Assembly (NCBI GenBank): GCA_026392255.1
Contig: JAPLCJ010000017.1
Coordinates: 1 to 64,000 of the forward strand
Length of the DNA stretch: 64,000 nt
Direction of reading: 5' to 3'
Source: Solirubrobacterales bacterium
GTDB taxonomy: Bacteria > Actinomycetota > Thermoleophilia > Solirubrobacterales > Solirubrobacteraceae
In this document: positions 1 through 8,838 of the stretch, one piece after another
Numbering within the stretch: position 1 is the stretch's first letter
Layout: every line of letters starts with the position of its first letter
Program-made: the position numbers and the translations under genes
The notes under the pieces: generated by a model
What the model saw: the letters and a program-made list of their open reading frames with translations, nothing else
The model's database searches: none
What the model was told of the DNA's origin: nothing

Positions 1-751
1 ACTGTGCGCCGGCAACCAGATCAGCACCACATTCACTCCACAGAGCACCGCCGATTCCACCAGCGGCCCCCGTGTAGTTGATCCCAGTTGGGTCTTTGCG
101 CATGCTCTTAGCTTGTTGAACCATCTCCTTGGTTAAGCGCACTACTGCCGCAGGGTCAGCGCCCTTCTGTGGGCCAAAGACCTTGGCTGCCTCCTCCCAT
201 GGGGATCGGGCATCGCACAAAACGGTGATCTTGGGGCCTGTCCGGCGGCCGCCACTGAGTGTTCTCCCTGCCTCGCTGAGTACGGCAAGCAGACCCCGCC
301 CTCCGTCAACGGTCGCGCTCCCACCCAGACCCACTAGGACCTCATCCACGCCTGCATCCAGCGCCGCAAGAATCAACTCGCCGGCCCCAGCTGAGCTAAC
401 CGCCTCCGGGTTGCGCTCGGCCTCGGTCAGCAGAACCAAGCCAACCGCCTCCGCTGTCTCAACAACCGCCGTCTTGCCGTCCTCGATCAGCGCAAAGCGG
501 GCTGTGACCGGTCGGCCCAGTGGGTCGCTGACCTGAACCTGCCGCAGCTCTGTGCTCCGATCCCCAGCGGTAAGGGCCTCAAGCGTGCCTTCGCCCCCGT
601 CAGCCAACGGGCAGGCATCGGCCGCGCGACCACCATCCTGAAAGCCATCACACAGTGCTTTGGCTACCTCAACGGCGTGGAGAGTGCCCTTGAACGAGTC
701 TGGGGCCACCAGCACTGGTGGTTGGCGCAGGTCATTACCCTTGGGCGACAT
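1..751 (-). CDS. Glycerate kinase, GckA/GlxK family (3' end beyond window)
   Basis: The protein phosphorylates D-glycerate with ATP, feeding glyoxylate or serine carbon into lower glycolysis. The visible 250 residues carry the family hallmarks: an N-terminal VAPDSFKGTL segment near residues 14-23, CPLADGGEGT near 46-55, and VLVGLGGSATVDGG around 140-150. The family is usually about 370-380 residues, so roughly a third lies past the left edge. Translation starts at the ATG whose first base is 751, only 6 bp after the stop of the SDR gene, so it is probably the last visible gene of the sucC-sucD-aminotransferase-SDR run. The family assignment is firm. Whether the product is 2- or 3-phosphoglycerate cannot be told from sequence. 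Confidence 0.9.
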   Translation of the reverse strand, partial: MSPKGNDLRQPPVLVAPDSFKGTLHAVEVAKALCDGFQDGGRAADACPLADGGEGTLEALTAGDRSTELRQVQVSDPLGRPVTARFALIEDGKTAVVETAEAVGLVLLTEAERNPEAVSSAGAGELILAALDAGVDEVLVGLGGSATVDGGRGLLAVLSEAGRTLSGGRRTGPKITVLCDARSPWEEAAKVFGPQKGADPAAVVRLTKEMVQQAKSMRKDPTGINYTGAAGGIGGALWSECGADLVAGAQ

Positions 752-757
752 GGCTGA

Positions 758-1552
758 TTAGTCGACGCGGGGCGCCGCGTTGCCGCCACGCAAGACCCGG
801 AGGACGCGATCGCCAAACTTTGGCGAGATTCCGTGGGCAATCCTCAGCAGCCGGACAAGCGGCGGGTGGAAGACCTCGCGCTTATTGCCCTCAATACCCT
901 TAATGATCGCTGCGCTCATCTCTGCTGCAGGGACAGCGTCCTTAGGCCGGTACCAATCGGGGAGACGGTCCTGCTCATGGGCGTGGAGGTCCGTCTTGAT
1001 CTCCCCGGGATAGACAGTCGTCAAGTCAACGCCGGTGCCGCTCAGCTCGTGCCGCAGGGCCTCAGCAAACATTCGGTCCGCTGCCTTCGTCGCGCCATAG
1101 ACAGCAGCCCATGGGAACGACCGCAAGCCGGCGCCAGACGAGACGACGACAACGTGGCCTTGCGCGCGTCCCAGCATGTGTTCAAGGCCCGCGCGGACCG
1201 TATAGATGGTTCCAAGCACGTTGATGCGGACCATCTCCTCAGCGTGCTCTAACGCAACATCCATGAACGGCCCGTAGTGGGCGATGCCCGCGTTTGCGAT
1301 CAGGATGTCCAGACCACCGGCCTGGCTGACGAAGGACGCGACCGCTGCCCCAACAGCGTCACGGTCACCAATGTCACACGGAAGGGCAAAGTGGTTGCCG
1401 GGAAGCTCCTCTGCGAGTGCCTCAAGCTCATCGCGGCCCCGGGCAAATAGACCAACGGTCGCGCCACGTGCAGCAAAGTCAACGGCGAGCGCACGACCGA
1501 TCCCGCGCGAGGCACCGGTTACAAGTACACGGGTGCCGGGCAGGATCTCCAT
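758..1552 (-). CDS. Short-chain dehydrogenase/reductase (SDR)
   Basis: A 264-residue classical SDR that should oxidise or reduce a hydroxyl/carbonyl substrate with NAD(P)(H). The Rossmann motif TGASRGIG sits at residues 13-20, the structural NAG motif near 86-88, the catalytic Ser in VVSSGAG around 138-144 and the Tyr/Lys pair in YGATK around 151-155. Basic residues after beta-2 (FARGRDE) hint at NADP preference, which is inference. It lies 9 bp after the aminotransferase and 6 bp before glycerate kinase, so the three are probably co-transcribed. An aminotransferase, a reductase and glycerate kinase together could handle serine, hydroxypyruvate and glycerate, but the SDR substrate is unknown. 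Members resembling this one often act on lipids or short acyl chains. Confidence 0.88.
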   Translation of the reverse strand: MEILPGTRVLVTGASRGIGRALAVDFAARGATVGLFARGRDELEALAEELPGNHFALPCDIGDRDAVGAAVASFVSQAGGLDILIANAGIAHYGPFMDVALEHAEEMVRINVLGTIYTVRAGLEHMLGRAQGHVVVVSSGAGLRSFPWAAVYGATKAADRMFAEALRHELSGTGVDLTTVYPGEIKTDLHAHEQDRLPDWYRPKDAVPAAEMSAAIIKGIEGNKREVFHPPLVRLLRIAHGISPKFGDRVLRVLRGGNAAPRVD

Positions 1553-1561
1553 AACTTCGCG

Positions 1562-2668
1562 TCAGCCCACTCCCAGCTCACGCGCGGCCCGAGCAAGACG
1601 GGTGACGCCCTCCTCGATCTCTGCCACGTTGGCAGCCGAGTAGGCAAGGCGGATGTATTCCTCGCCGCCCTCATCCATGAAGTCAGCTCCAGGAACAATC
1701 GCAACACCCTGATCCGCGGCGGCCTTGGCAAGCTCGACACCGTCAGCACCGGGAAGCCTGAGCCAGAGGAAGTAACCGCCCTTGGGAACTACAAACTCAG
1801 CGGTGGGCAGTTCCCGCCGCAGCGAATCCACAAGTGCCGTCACGCGCTCGCCGAGTGCCTTACTGACACTGGCCACAGACCGGTCGAAGGCGCCGGACAG
1901 GATGAACTCGTTGACAAGGCCCTGGGCAACCATGCCAGGGGCGATGTAGGTACCTGTCGCAAGATCACGGATCGGGCCGATCAAGCTCGTTGGCCCTGCC
2001 AACCAACCAACACGCACACCTGGGCAAACAGTCTTGGTGAATGACGAGGCGTGAATCACGACACCGCCCTCACCCGGCATGTCGCGGTCAATGTCGAGCA
2101 TTGTCGGAAGCGGCTCACCCTCGAAGCGGACGTCGCGATACGGGTCGTCCTCAAACAGGACAAAGCCATGCTCACGGGCAAGCTCGACAAGACGGGTACG
2201 GCGATCCAGCGGCAGCGTGCAACCGGCTGGATTATGAAAGTTGGGAATGACATGCACCAGGGCAGGCTTAACGCCGCTGGCGAGCAGGTCTTCAAGCTGC
2301 TCAACGATGATTCCTTCCGAATCAAGGTCCACGGTGTGAATATGAGCTCCACGGCGCTTGAGCCCAAGCAGAGTCCGGTCATACGTTGGACGCTCCACCA
2401 CAACTGGCGTACCTGACGAGACGAGCGAGTCAAAGAGGAATGCTCCGGCCTGCATCGACCCGTTGGTGATCAGGATCTCATCGGCAGAAACACCGTGGCG
2501 ATTGGCAAGCCACTCACGCAGCGGGAGGTAGCCAACAGCAGTGCCGTAAGCGGTGATGCCAGCTGGGTCCGCGTCGAACGCGGCTACCGCAGCAGACTTG
2601 AGTCCCTCAACATCAACGATGTCAAGTGACGGTGCCCCGCGTGCGAATGAGATTTGGTCAGCGGCCAT
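1562..2668 (-). CDS. PLP-dependent aminotransferase, class I/II
   Basis: A 368-residue fold-type I aminotransferase. I start it at the ATG at 2668 (MAADQISFARG), because upstream codons would run into the sucD stop region and look non-coding. The cofactor lysine lies in HASSFTKTVCPGVRVGWLAG. PNFHNPAG (cofactor Asn) and FEDDPYRDVRFEG (pyridine-N Asp and Tyr) are the standard landmarks. The architecture resembles LysN/2-aminoadipate and MocR-related aminotransferases but has no N-terminal HTH. It sits 31 bp downstream of sucD and 9 bp before the SDR, so it belongs to the succinyl-CoA synthetase transcript. The amino donor and acceptor are not determinable here. Confidence 0.9.
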   Translation of the reverse strand: MAADQISFARGAPSLDIVDVEGLKSAAVAAFDADPAGITAYGTAVGYLPLREWLANRHGVSADEILITNGSMQAGAFLFDSLVSSGTPVVVERPTYDRTLLGLKRRGAHIHTVDLDSEGIIVEQLEDLLASGVKPALVHVIPNFHNPAGCTLPLDRRTRLVELAREHGFVLFEDDPYRDVRFEGEPLPTMLDIDRDMPGEGGVVIHASSFTKTVCPGVRVGWLAGPTSLIGPIRDLATGTYIAPGMVAQGLVNEFILSGAFDRSVASVSKALGERVTALVDSLRRELPTAEFVVPKGGYFLWLRLPGADGVELAKAAADQGVAIVPGADFMDEGGEEYIRLAYSAANVAEIEEGVTRLARAARELGVG

Positions 2669-2699
2669 GGGACGCAGACTAGGCGAAAACGGAGGCCGG

Positions 2700-3575
2700 T
2701 TAAGCGCCGAGAATCTCGGCGGCGATATCCGCGACTGCGGTAGGCGTGCGACCAACCCTCACGCCACAGGCCTCGAGCGCTTCAGCCTTGGCTGCAGCAG
2801 TGCCCTTCGAGCCCGAAACAATCGCCCCGGCGTGACCCATCTGCTTGCCGGGAGGTGCGGTGAAACCAGCGATGTAACCGATCACTGGCTTGGTCACGTG
2901 ATCGCGGATGTATTCGGCGGCCTGCTCTTCAGCATCGCCACCAATCTCGCCGCTCATCACGATCAGTTCAGTCTGTGGGTCATTCTCGAACAGTTCGAGA
3001 ATGTCGATGAAGTTTGAGCCCGGCACAGGATCGCCGCCAATCCCGACGATCGAAGAGTTGCCGAATCCGCGCTGGGCCAGCTCGTTACCGATTTGGTAGG
3101 TCAGCGTGCCGGAACGGGATACAACGCCAACCTGTCCTTCGCGGAAGAACGAAGCTGGAATGATGCCGACGTTTGCCTTGCCTGGGGAAAGGATGCCGGG
3201 GCAGTTGGGGCCGATCAGGCGGCTGCGACCGTTGGCCTTGATGTGGTTGTAAACGCGGAGCTCGTCGTGAGCGGGAATGCCCTCGGTGATAGCAATGATC
3301 AGCTCAATGCCAGCATCCTCAGCCTCAAGGATTGAGTCAGCAGCAAAGCGTGGTGGAACGAAGATCATTGCCGTGTTGGCGCCGGTCTCCTCAACTGCCT
3401 TGTGGAGCGTGTCAAAGACTGGAATGCCCTCAACGTTTTGACCACCCTTGCCGGGAGTCACACCGGCAACGACGTTGGTGCCGTAAGCCTGGTTGTTGAG
3501 AGTGTGGAAGGTGCCTTCGCGCCCGGTGATTCCCGAGACGACCAGCTTTGTGTCTGCTCCTACAAGAACGCTCAT
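2700..3575 (-). CDS. sucD: Succinyl-CoA synthetase (ADP/GDP-forming), alpha subunit
   Basis: Binds CoA and carries the phosphohistidine that relays phosphate between succinyl-phosphate and NDP in the TCA cycle. The 291 residues match the usual length. The N-terminal CoA-binding Rossmann fold shows [13 protein letters not shown], and the catalytic His is in [13 protein letters not shown] near residue 246. [12 protein letters not shown] and [11 protein letters not shown] are conserved subunit-contact segments. The start codon overlaps the sucC stop by 4 bp (ATGA), giving translational coupling of the two subunits. Confidence 0.97.
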   Translation of the reverse strand: MSVLVGADTKLVVSGITGREGTFHTLNNQAYGTNVVAGVTPGKGGQNVEGIPVFDTLHKAVEETGANTAMIFVPPRFAADSILEAEDAGIELIIAITEGIPAHDELRVYNHIKANGRSRLIGPNCPGILSPGKANVGIIPASFFREGQVGVVSRSGTLTYQIGNELAQRGFGNSSIVGIGGDPVPGSNFIDILELFENDPQTELIVMSGEIGGDAEEQAAEYIRDHVTKPVIGYIAGFTAPPGKQMGHAGAIVSGSKGTAAAKAEALEACGVRVGRTPTAVADIAAEILGA

Positions 3576-4711
3576 CCGGCCAACTCCACAACCTTCTCGG
3601 CGGCCTCGAGCATCGTCGCGACCGTATGGACATTTGGCAGGGCTGCCTCGGCGAGAAGCTCGCGGCCAGCAACATCGTTTGTGCCATCAAGGCGGACCAC
3701 AAACGGAACCGTTGGGTTGATCGTCGCGAAAGCTTCGATCAGACCCTTGGCGACTTCGTCACAGCGGGTGATTCCACCGAAGATGTTGAACAGGACGGCA
3801 GTGACTTTGGAATCGGAGAGGATCACTTCGACTGCGGAGGTAATGGCCTCAGCCTTGCTTCCTCCTCCAGCGTCAAGGAAGTTGGCCGGCGCGCCGCCAG
3901 CTTGGGCGACAACGTCAAGGGTGCTCATTACGAGACCAGCACCGTTGCCAAGAATGCCAATGTTACCGTCGAGCTTGACGTAGGTAAGTCCTCGTTCCTT
4001 CGCCATCTTCTCCTGAGGATCCTCAGCTGAAGGGTCTGTCAGCTCAGCATTCTCAGGATGGCGGTAAAGAGCGTTGCCGTCGAGGGTGACCTTGGCATCA
4101 AGGGCCTTGATCGAACGATCGTTGGTGATGATCAACGGATTGACCTCAATCAGCAGCGCCTCTTCCTCAAGGTACGTCTCGTAAAGCTTGGCGAGCATGT
4201 CGCCGATCGGACGGATCACATCGGCATCAACGCCAGCGTCAAACGCGAGGCGGCGGCCGTGGAAGTCCTGGAAACCAAGCAGGGGGTCAACGTGAAGGTG
4301 GGCGATGGCGTCGGGGTCCTCATCAGCAACGGCCTCAATGTCCATGCCGCCCTTGGTTGAGAGCATCACGAGGGAAGACTTTGCTGAGCGGTCGAAGACG
4401 ATCGAGGCGTAGTACTCGGATGCAATGTCGGACGCCTCTTCGATCCACACCTCATGGACTGTCAAACCCTTGATGTCCATGCCAAGAATGTTGCCTGCGT
4501 GCTCCTCAACTTCTGCACGGTTGGCAGCAACCTTGATGCCACCAAGCTTGCCTCGGCCACCGATCTGAACCTGTGCTTTGACAACACATGGATATCCGAT
4601 CTCTTCTGCGGCTGCGACAGCCTCGTCGACCGTGGTGGCCGGCTTGCCCGACGGCACGGGAACCCCGTGACGGGCCAGGAGCTGCTTGCCTTGATATTCG
4701 AGAAGATCCAT
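3572..4711 (-). CDS. sucC: Succinyl-CoA synthetase, beta subunit
   Basis: ATP-grasp subunit that binds nucleotide and succinate and partners SucD. It is 379 residues, close to the family norm. The N-terminus [20 protein letters not shown] is typical, followed by the ATP-grasp domain ([16 protein letters not shown]) and the C-terminal flavodoxin-like half with [12 protein letters not shown] and [15 protein letters not shown]. It is the first gene of a minus-strand run of five. The 123 bp between its start and the divergent HAD gene at 4835 must hold promoters for both directions; I see no clear consensus hexamers there. Confidence 0.97.
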   Translation of the reverse strand: MDLLEYQGKQLLARHGVPVPSGKPATTVDEAVAAAEEIGYPCVVKAQVQIGGRGKLGGIKVAANRAEVEEHAGNILGMDIKGLTVHEVWIEEASDIASEYYASIVFDRSAKSSLVMLSTKGGMDIEAVADEDPDAIAHLHVDPLLGFQDFHGRRLAFDAGVDADVIRPIGDMLAKLYETYLEEEALLIEVNPLIITNDRSIKALDAKVTLDGNALYRHPENAELTDPSAEDPQEKMAKERGLTYVKLDGNIGILGNGAGLVMSTLDVVAQAGGAPANFLDAGGGSKAEAITSAVEVILSDSKVTAVLFNIFGGITRCDEVAKGLIEAFATINPTVPFVVRLDGTNDVAGRELLAEAALPNVHTVATMLEAAEKVVELAG

Positions 4712-4834
4712 AAGGGGCGGGCCGAATTAACGGCGTTGGGTGACTCTATACGAGGCTTATGGATGTTTGCGTTGAGGCCCAATTCACGCTCGGATCCGGC
4801 CTGGGGGCCAACTTGCGGCATACTGGCCGTCGCG

Positions 4835-5512
4835 ATGGTAATTCCAAAGAAACCAACTTGGGTGACGCTTGACGTCTACGGAACACTGATCGACTGGGAA
4901 ACCGGCGTGATGAAAGCACTTGAAGAAGTGTCAGAAGGAAACGTCAAGTTTGACAAGGCTGAAGTGATGAGCCAGTTCAAGGAAATCCAGCACAAGATCG
5001 AGTCCGGCTCCTACGAGCTTTACGCCGAAGTACTGCGCCGCACGATCCTAGACATCGCCGACAACATCGGCTGGCGGCTGGAGTCATCACAGGCTGGCTT
5101 CCTCCCAACTTCAATCTCAAGCTGGAAGCCATTCTCTGAAACCAACCCTTCGATTAAGAAGCTCTCCAAAACCTTCAAGACCGGGTTGATCTCCAACATT
5201 GACGACAAGCTGCTCGGCGAAACCCGCCGTCACATCCCACTTGACTTTGACCTTGTTGTCACCGCGCAGCAGGTTCGCGCCTACAAGCCTGAGCCCGCTC
5301 ACTTCAAGGAGTTCGCCCGTCGCATCGGCGGCAAGAAGGGCTGGGTCCATATTTCATCCTCGTACCACACGGATGTTGAGCCTTGCTTGAAGATGAAGGT
5401 CCCCGTCATTTGGGTTAACCGAAACAAGGAGACCCTCGAGAAGGGTCAGAAGAAGCCTGACGCTGAGGTCAAGAACCTCCGTGAGGCCCTGAAGCTGCTC
5501 GGCGTCAGCTGA
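4835..5512 (+). CDS. HAD-superfamily hydrolase, haloacid dehalogenase type II-like
   Basis: A 225-residue HAD hydrolase. The open frame extends further upstream, but that part overlaps sucC antisense, so I start at the ATG at 4835. Motif I is LDVYGTLIDW with nucleophile Asp13. Motif II is GLISNIDD, motif III the Lys of AYKPEPAHF, and motif IV the acidic HTDVEP stretch. The DxYGT form of motif I and the helical cap are typical of L-2-haloacid dehalogenase-like proteins, but phosphatase activity on a small metabolite is equally possible. The gene is 19 bp upstream of the MBL-fold gene and probably co-transcribed with it. Confidence 0.85.
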   Translation: MVIPKKPTWVTLDVYGTLIDWETGVMKALEEVSEGNVKFDKAEVMSQFKEIQHKIESGSYELYAEVLRRTILDIADNIGWRLESSQAGFLPTSISSWKPFSETNPSIKKLSKTFKTGLISNIDDKLLGETRRHIPLDFDLVVTAQQVRAYKPEPAHFKEFARRIGGKKGWVHISSSYHTDVEPCLKMKVPVIWVNRNKETLEKGQKKPDAEVKNLREALKLLGVS

Positions 5513-5531
5513 GCAGACCGTCTGGGCTGCT

Positions 5532-6311
5532 GTGCGTGCGCTTGCCCTGCATGAAGATGTCCTGCTCCTAGAGAGCGGCATTTGGCATACCGCCGCCGTT
5601 GCTGTCCGCAGTGGGGACGAAGCGTTCCTGATCGACAGTCCGATCCTTCCGGAGGAGCTTGAGACTCTGCCATCACTGTTTGAGCAGGCGGGCTTCCCAA
5701 TCGTTGGTCTTGTGGCCACGCATGCCGACTGGGACCACCTGCTCGGCGGCCAGGCCTTCCCCGATGCACCACTCGCGGTCGCAGAGACAACTGCCGCCCG
5801 TCTGACAGCTGAGCCCGGCGCTGCAGCGCGCGACCTGAGGCAGTTCGACGACCAGTGGTACGTCAAGCGCGCCCGACCACTCTCAATGCCTGCCGCGGAA
5901 GCACTTCCCGTCCCTGGCCTATTGGAGATCGGCGAACAGGAGCTTGAACTCCACCCAACAGAAGGGCACACGGCCGACGGTATGGCGATCTTTGCGCGCT
6001 GGTGTGGAGTACTCGTCCTTGGTGACTACATCTCTCCTGTTGAGATCCCAATGATCTCCCCGGGCGGGTCAATCAGCGCTTACAAGGCAACCCTTGAACG
6101 CCTGCGAGAGCTTGTCGCCCAGGCCACGAGCATCGTGCCTGGGCACGGTGGGCTACTTGACCCAATCCGGGCCGATGCGTTGATCAACGAGGACCTCGCC
6201 TACCTCAGTGCCCTTGAAGCCGATGGCGCCAGTGCCCCCCTTCCCTTGGCTCGGACCACTCCGGAGCAGCGACGCATTCACGCCGAGAACGTCGAGCGTA
6301 GTCAGTCCTGA
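5532..6311 (+). CDS. Metallo-beta-lactamase fold hydrolase
   Basis: A 259-residue MBL-fold protein starting at GTG 5532. The metal motif is THADWDHLLGG: the central Asp-His pair and first His are kept, but the second His of HxHxDH is Asp. Further ligands are plausible in TEGHTADG (His about 137), VLGDYISP (Asp) and VPGHGG (His). The C-terminal helical tail is Ala/Glu rich. Substrate is unknown; relatives hydrolyse thioesters, lactones or phosphoesters. Its last 10 bases overlap the convergent GNAT gene. Confidence 0.85.
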   Translation: MRALALHEDVLLLESGIWHTAAVAVRSGDEAFLIDSPILPEELETLPSLFEQAGFPIVGLVATHADWDHLLGGQAFPDAPLAVAETTAARLTAEPGAAARDLRQFDDQWYVKRARPLSMPAAEALPVPGLLEIGEQELELHPTEGHTADGMAIFARWCGVLVLGDYISPVEIPMISPGGSISAYKATLERLRELVAQATSIVPGHGGLLDPIRADALINEDLAYLSALEADGASAPLPLARTTPEQRRIHAENVERSQS

Positions 6312-6781
6312 CTGTCGGGCAGGGTGAGGCGCATCAAGAGGTCCTTCTTGGGCTCGCTCTTGTAGCCAAAGCCAAGTGACTGATAGAGCTCGATTGCCGG
6401 CTCATTGACCTCACTGACATCAAGCTCCATCCGGCGGCAGCCGCGGGCCTGTGCCTGCTTCACGGCAAACTCAACAAGTGCCTTGGCTACTCCGCTGCGG
6501 CGCGACTCGGGCTCAACGTAGAGGTCCTCAAGCCAGCAGTCGGTTGCCGCGTGCCAGATCCCAAACCGAAAACGCAGTTGGCAAACCCCGGTAGGAGGAG
6601 AGTCATCGTGGGGAGCTGCGAGAAGCAGGTCCGTGTCAACGTTGAGGATCAGCTTCTCGACACCCGCGAGGAACGCGTTGTCGGATGGCCAGTCGCGGCC
6701 AAAGTCGTCGCGGAAGGCAATTAGGAGCCGCGCGACTGTCTCAGCCTCGTGCGGCTCGGCCCGCCAGACGCGGACGCTCAC
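6302..6781 (-). CDS. GNAT-family N-acetyltransferase
   Basis: A 159-residue GCN5-related acyltransferase using acetyl-CoA. The acetyl-CoA pyrophosphate-binding motif A is in LYVEPESRRSGVAKALVEFA, preceded by the beta-4 strand and followed by motif B with NEPAIELYQSLGFGY. The start ATG overlaps the stop of the carboxylase alpha gene by 4 bp (ATGA), so it is the last gene of the propionate operon and is translationally coupled. That position hints at acetylation of an acyl-CoA enzyme or a small amine linked to this pathway, which is inference only. Confidence 0.88.
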   Translation of the reverse strand: MSVRVWRAEPHEAETVARLLIAFRDDFGRDWPSDNAFLAGVEKLILNVDTDLLLAAPHDDSPPTGVCQLRFRFGIWHAATDCWLEDLYVEPESRRSGVAKALVEFAVKQAQARGCRRMELDVSEVNEPAIELYQSLGFGYKSEPKKDLLMRLTLPDSQD

Positions 6782-8553
6782 GCGTCTTCGGCGACGATCA
6801 GCGCGATCGTGTCGCCACTACCGACGGCGCCGCCAACTTCAATGGAGAGGTCCTTGATCACACCGGCCTTGTGAGCGGTGATCTCATTCTCCATCTTCAT
6901 CGCTTCGATGATGCAGATCAGCGTTCCCTCTTCAACCTTCTGGCCGGCTTCGGCCAGGACCTTGAAGACAGTTCCTTGGATTGGTGAGGTGAGGGCATCT
7001 CCGCCACCACCGCCACTACCGGAGCGCTTGGCACGTGAAGGCTTCTTGGCGACTGACGCTGGGCCACCGCCGCCGCCGAAGGCCGGACCGACAACCTTGA
7101 CGTCAAACCGGCGACCTGAAACTTCAACGAGATAGTCCTGCGTAACTGTTGGAGCCGGCTCCTCGCCCTCTGGTGCGTCGGGAACTTCAGGGGCGGGCGG
7201 ATCCGTGGCCTTCAACCACGCCTTGTCCTCAACGAGGTCGCGGCAGGTCTCACCCTTGGCCCACTGCTCAGTAGCAAGGATCGCCTTGTGGAAGGGCAGC
7301 AGGGTCGTCAGGTTCCCGATCTCATACTCGCCCAGTGCGCGCAGCATGCGGCGGGTTGCGCTCTCGCGGTCCTCGTCCCAGACGATCAGTTTGGCGACCA
7401 TTGGGTCATACATTGGGGAGATCTCGCTGTTGGAACCAATGCCTGAGTCAACTCGCACGCCGGGACCGTTTGGCTCGCGGTAGTTGGTGATCATTCCCGG
7501 TGCAGGGGTGAAGTTCTTGGCTGCGTTCTCCGCGTTGATGCGGCACTCGATCGCATGGCCCTTCATCTGAATGTCGGCTTGGGTGAACTTGAGCTCCTGC
7601 CCAGCTGCGATCAGAATCTGTTCGCGGACAATGTCGATGCCGGTGACCATCTCGGTCACGCAGTGCTCAACCTGAACTCGGGTGTTCATCTCGAGGAAGA
7701 AGTACTCGCCGTCCTGCAGCATTCCCTCGATAGTCCCGGCGGAGTGGTAACCGACTGCTCGCGCAGCATCCGTGGCGATCTTGCCGATCCGAGCACGCAT
7801 CTCCTCGTCAACCATTGGCGCTGGAGCTTCCTCAATCAGTTTCTGATGGCGGCGCTGGATTGAGCAGTCGCGTTCACCGAGGTGAACAACGTTGCCTTGG
7901 CGGTCAGCGAGAATCTGAACCTCAACATGCCGTGGGTCGGGCAGGTAGCGCTCGAGGTAAACAGTTCCGTCGTTGAAGAACTTCTCGCCCTCACGTGCGG
8001 CGCCCTCGAAGGCCTCCTCAATGTCGTCCTCGGTCAGAGCAACGCGGAAGCCCTTACCGCCACCGCCAGCAGCAGCCTTGACTGCAACCGGGTAGCCAAT
8101 GTCGTTCTTGGCGATCTTGCGGGCATCTTCAATCGTCTCAACTGCGTCAGTGGTGCCTGGGACAATCGGCACGCCGGCGGCTGCCATCAGCTCGCGGGCC
8201 TTGGTCTTTGACCCCATCGCATCAATCGCGGAGGCTGGCGGTCCAATGAACACGACGCCGCGCTCCTCTAGTGCGCGGGCAAACTCTGCGTTCTCAGCAA
8301 GGAAGCCGTAACCGGGGTGAACCGCGTCAGCACCTGAGCGGTCAATCACGTCGAGCAACTTCTCGATAACGAGGTAGCTCTCTGCCGCTGGGGCAGGCCC
8401 GATCAGATAGGACTCGGTGGCGCGCTTGACGTGGAGTGCGTCGCGGTCGGCCTCTGAGTAGACGGCGACGGTGTCGATGCCGAGCTCTTCACAGGCACGG
8501 ATGACGCGGATCGCGATTTCGCCTCGGTTGGCGATGAGAACCTTGTTGAACAT
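6778..8553 (-). CDS. Acyl-CoA (acetyl/propionyl-CoA) carboxylase alpha: biotin carboxylase plus BCCP
   Basis: Carboxylates its own biotin with bicarbonate and ATP; the beta subunit then transfers CO2 to acyl-CoA. Its 591 residues contain an N-terminal biotin carboxylase domain (KVLIANRGEIAIRVIRAC; ATP-grasp loop AAAGGGGKGFRV; ERDCSIQRRHQKLIEEAPAP; EMNTRVQVEH) up to about residue 445. A linker rich in Pro/Glu and a Gly-rich hinge follow, then a biotinyl domain with the EAMKMENE biotin-attachment site close to the C-terminus. The layout matches actinobacterial AccA/PccA proteins. The neighbouring beta and epsilon genes and the mutase favour propionyl-CoA as main substrate. Confidence 0.95.
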   Translation of the reverse strand: MFNKVLIANRGEIAIRVIRACEELGIDTVAVYSEADRDALHVKRATESYLIGPAPAAESYLVIEKLLDVIDRSGADAVHPGYGFLAENAEFARALEERGVVFIGPPASAIDAMGSKTKARELMAAAGVPIVPGTTDAVETIEDARKIAKNDIGYPVAVKAAAGGGGKGFRVALTEDDIEEAFEGAAREGEKFFNDGTVYLERYLPDPRHVEVQILADRQGNVVHLGERDCSIQRRHQKLIEEAPAPMVDEEMRARIGKIATDAARAVGYHSAGTIEGMLQDGEYFFLEMNTRVQVEHCVTEMVTGIDIVREQILIAAGQELKFTQADIQMKGHAIECRINAENAAKNFTPAPGMITNYREPNGPGVRVDSGIGSNSEISPMYDPMVAKLIVWDEDRESATRRMLRALGEYEIGNLTTLLPFHKAILATEQWAKGETCRDLVEDKAWLKATDPPAPEVPDAPEGEEPAPTVTQDYLVEVSGRRFDVKVVGPAFGGGGGPASVAKKPSRAKRSGSGGGGGDALTSPIQGTVFKVLAEAGQKVEEGTLICIIEAMKMENEITAHKAGVIKDLSIEVGGAVGSGDTIALIVAEDA

Positions 8554-8609
8554 AGGGCGGTGGATCCTAACTGCCGCGCGGCGGAACCGCCGCTACGACG
8601 TTTTGGTTG

Positions 8610-8825
8610 CTAAGCGGGAAAACCGAACTGCTCGACCGGCGAGCTGAACTCGCGGGCCACGCCTTCGGCAAGACTTGCTCGCTGCCAGGCTGGAATGGAA
8701 GGACCTGCAGTGACTGCTGCTGGTGCTGTTTGCCGGATGAACTGACCAAGTGCTGCGGCGATCGCAGCGGACTCTTCCACCGAGGCATTCGGGGCGATGA
8801 TCTTGAGCTCGGGGCGACCGTTCAT
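8610..8825 (-). CDS. Acyl-CoA carboxylase epsilon subunit
   Basis: A 71-residue protein between the alpha and beta carboxylase genes. It matches the small epsilon subunit known from Streptomyces and mycobacterial acyl-CoA carboxylases: an N-terminal strand GRPELKIIAPNAS, an Ala-rich helix EESAAIAAALGQFIRQ and a C-terminal IPAWQRASLAEGV segment. In those systems epsilon stabilises the alpha-beta complex and raises activity. The gene starts 13 bp after the beta stop and ends 56 bp before alpha. Family resemblance is by pattern and position. The protein is short, so confidence is a little lower. Confidence 0.82.
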   Translation of the reverse strand: MNGRPELKIIAPNASVEESAAIAAALGQFIRQTAPAAVTAGPSIPAWQRASLAEGVAREFSSPVEQFGFPA

Positions 8826-8838
8826 CAGAGTGATCCGA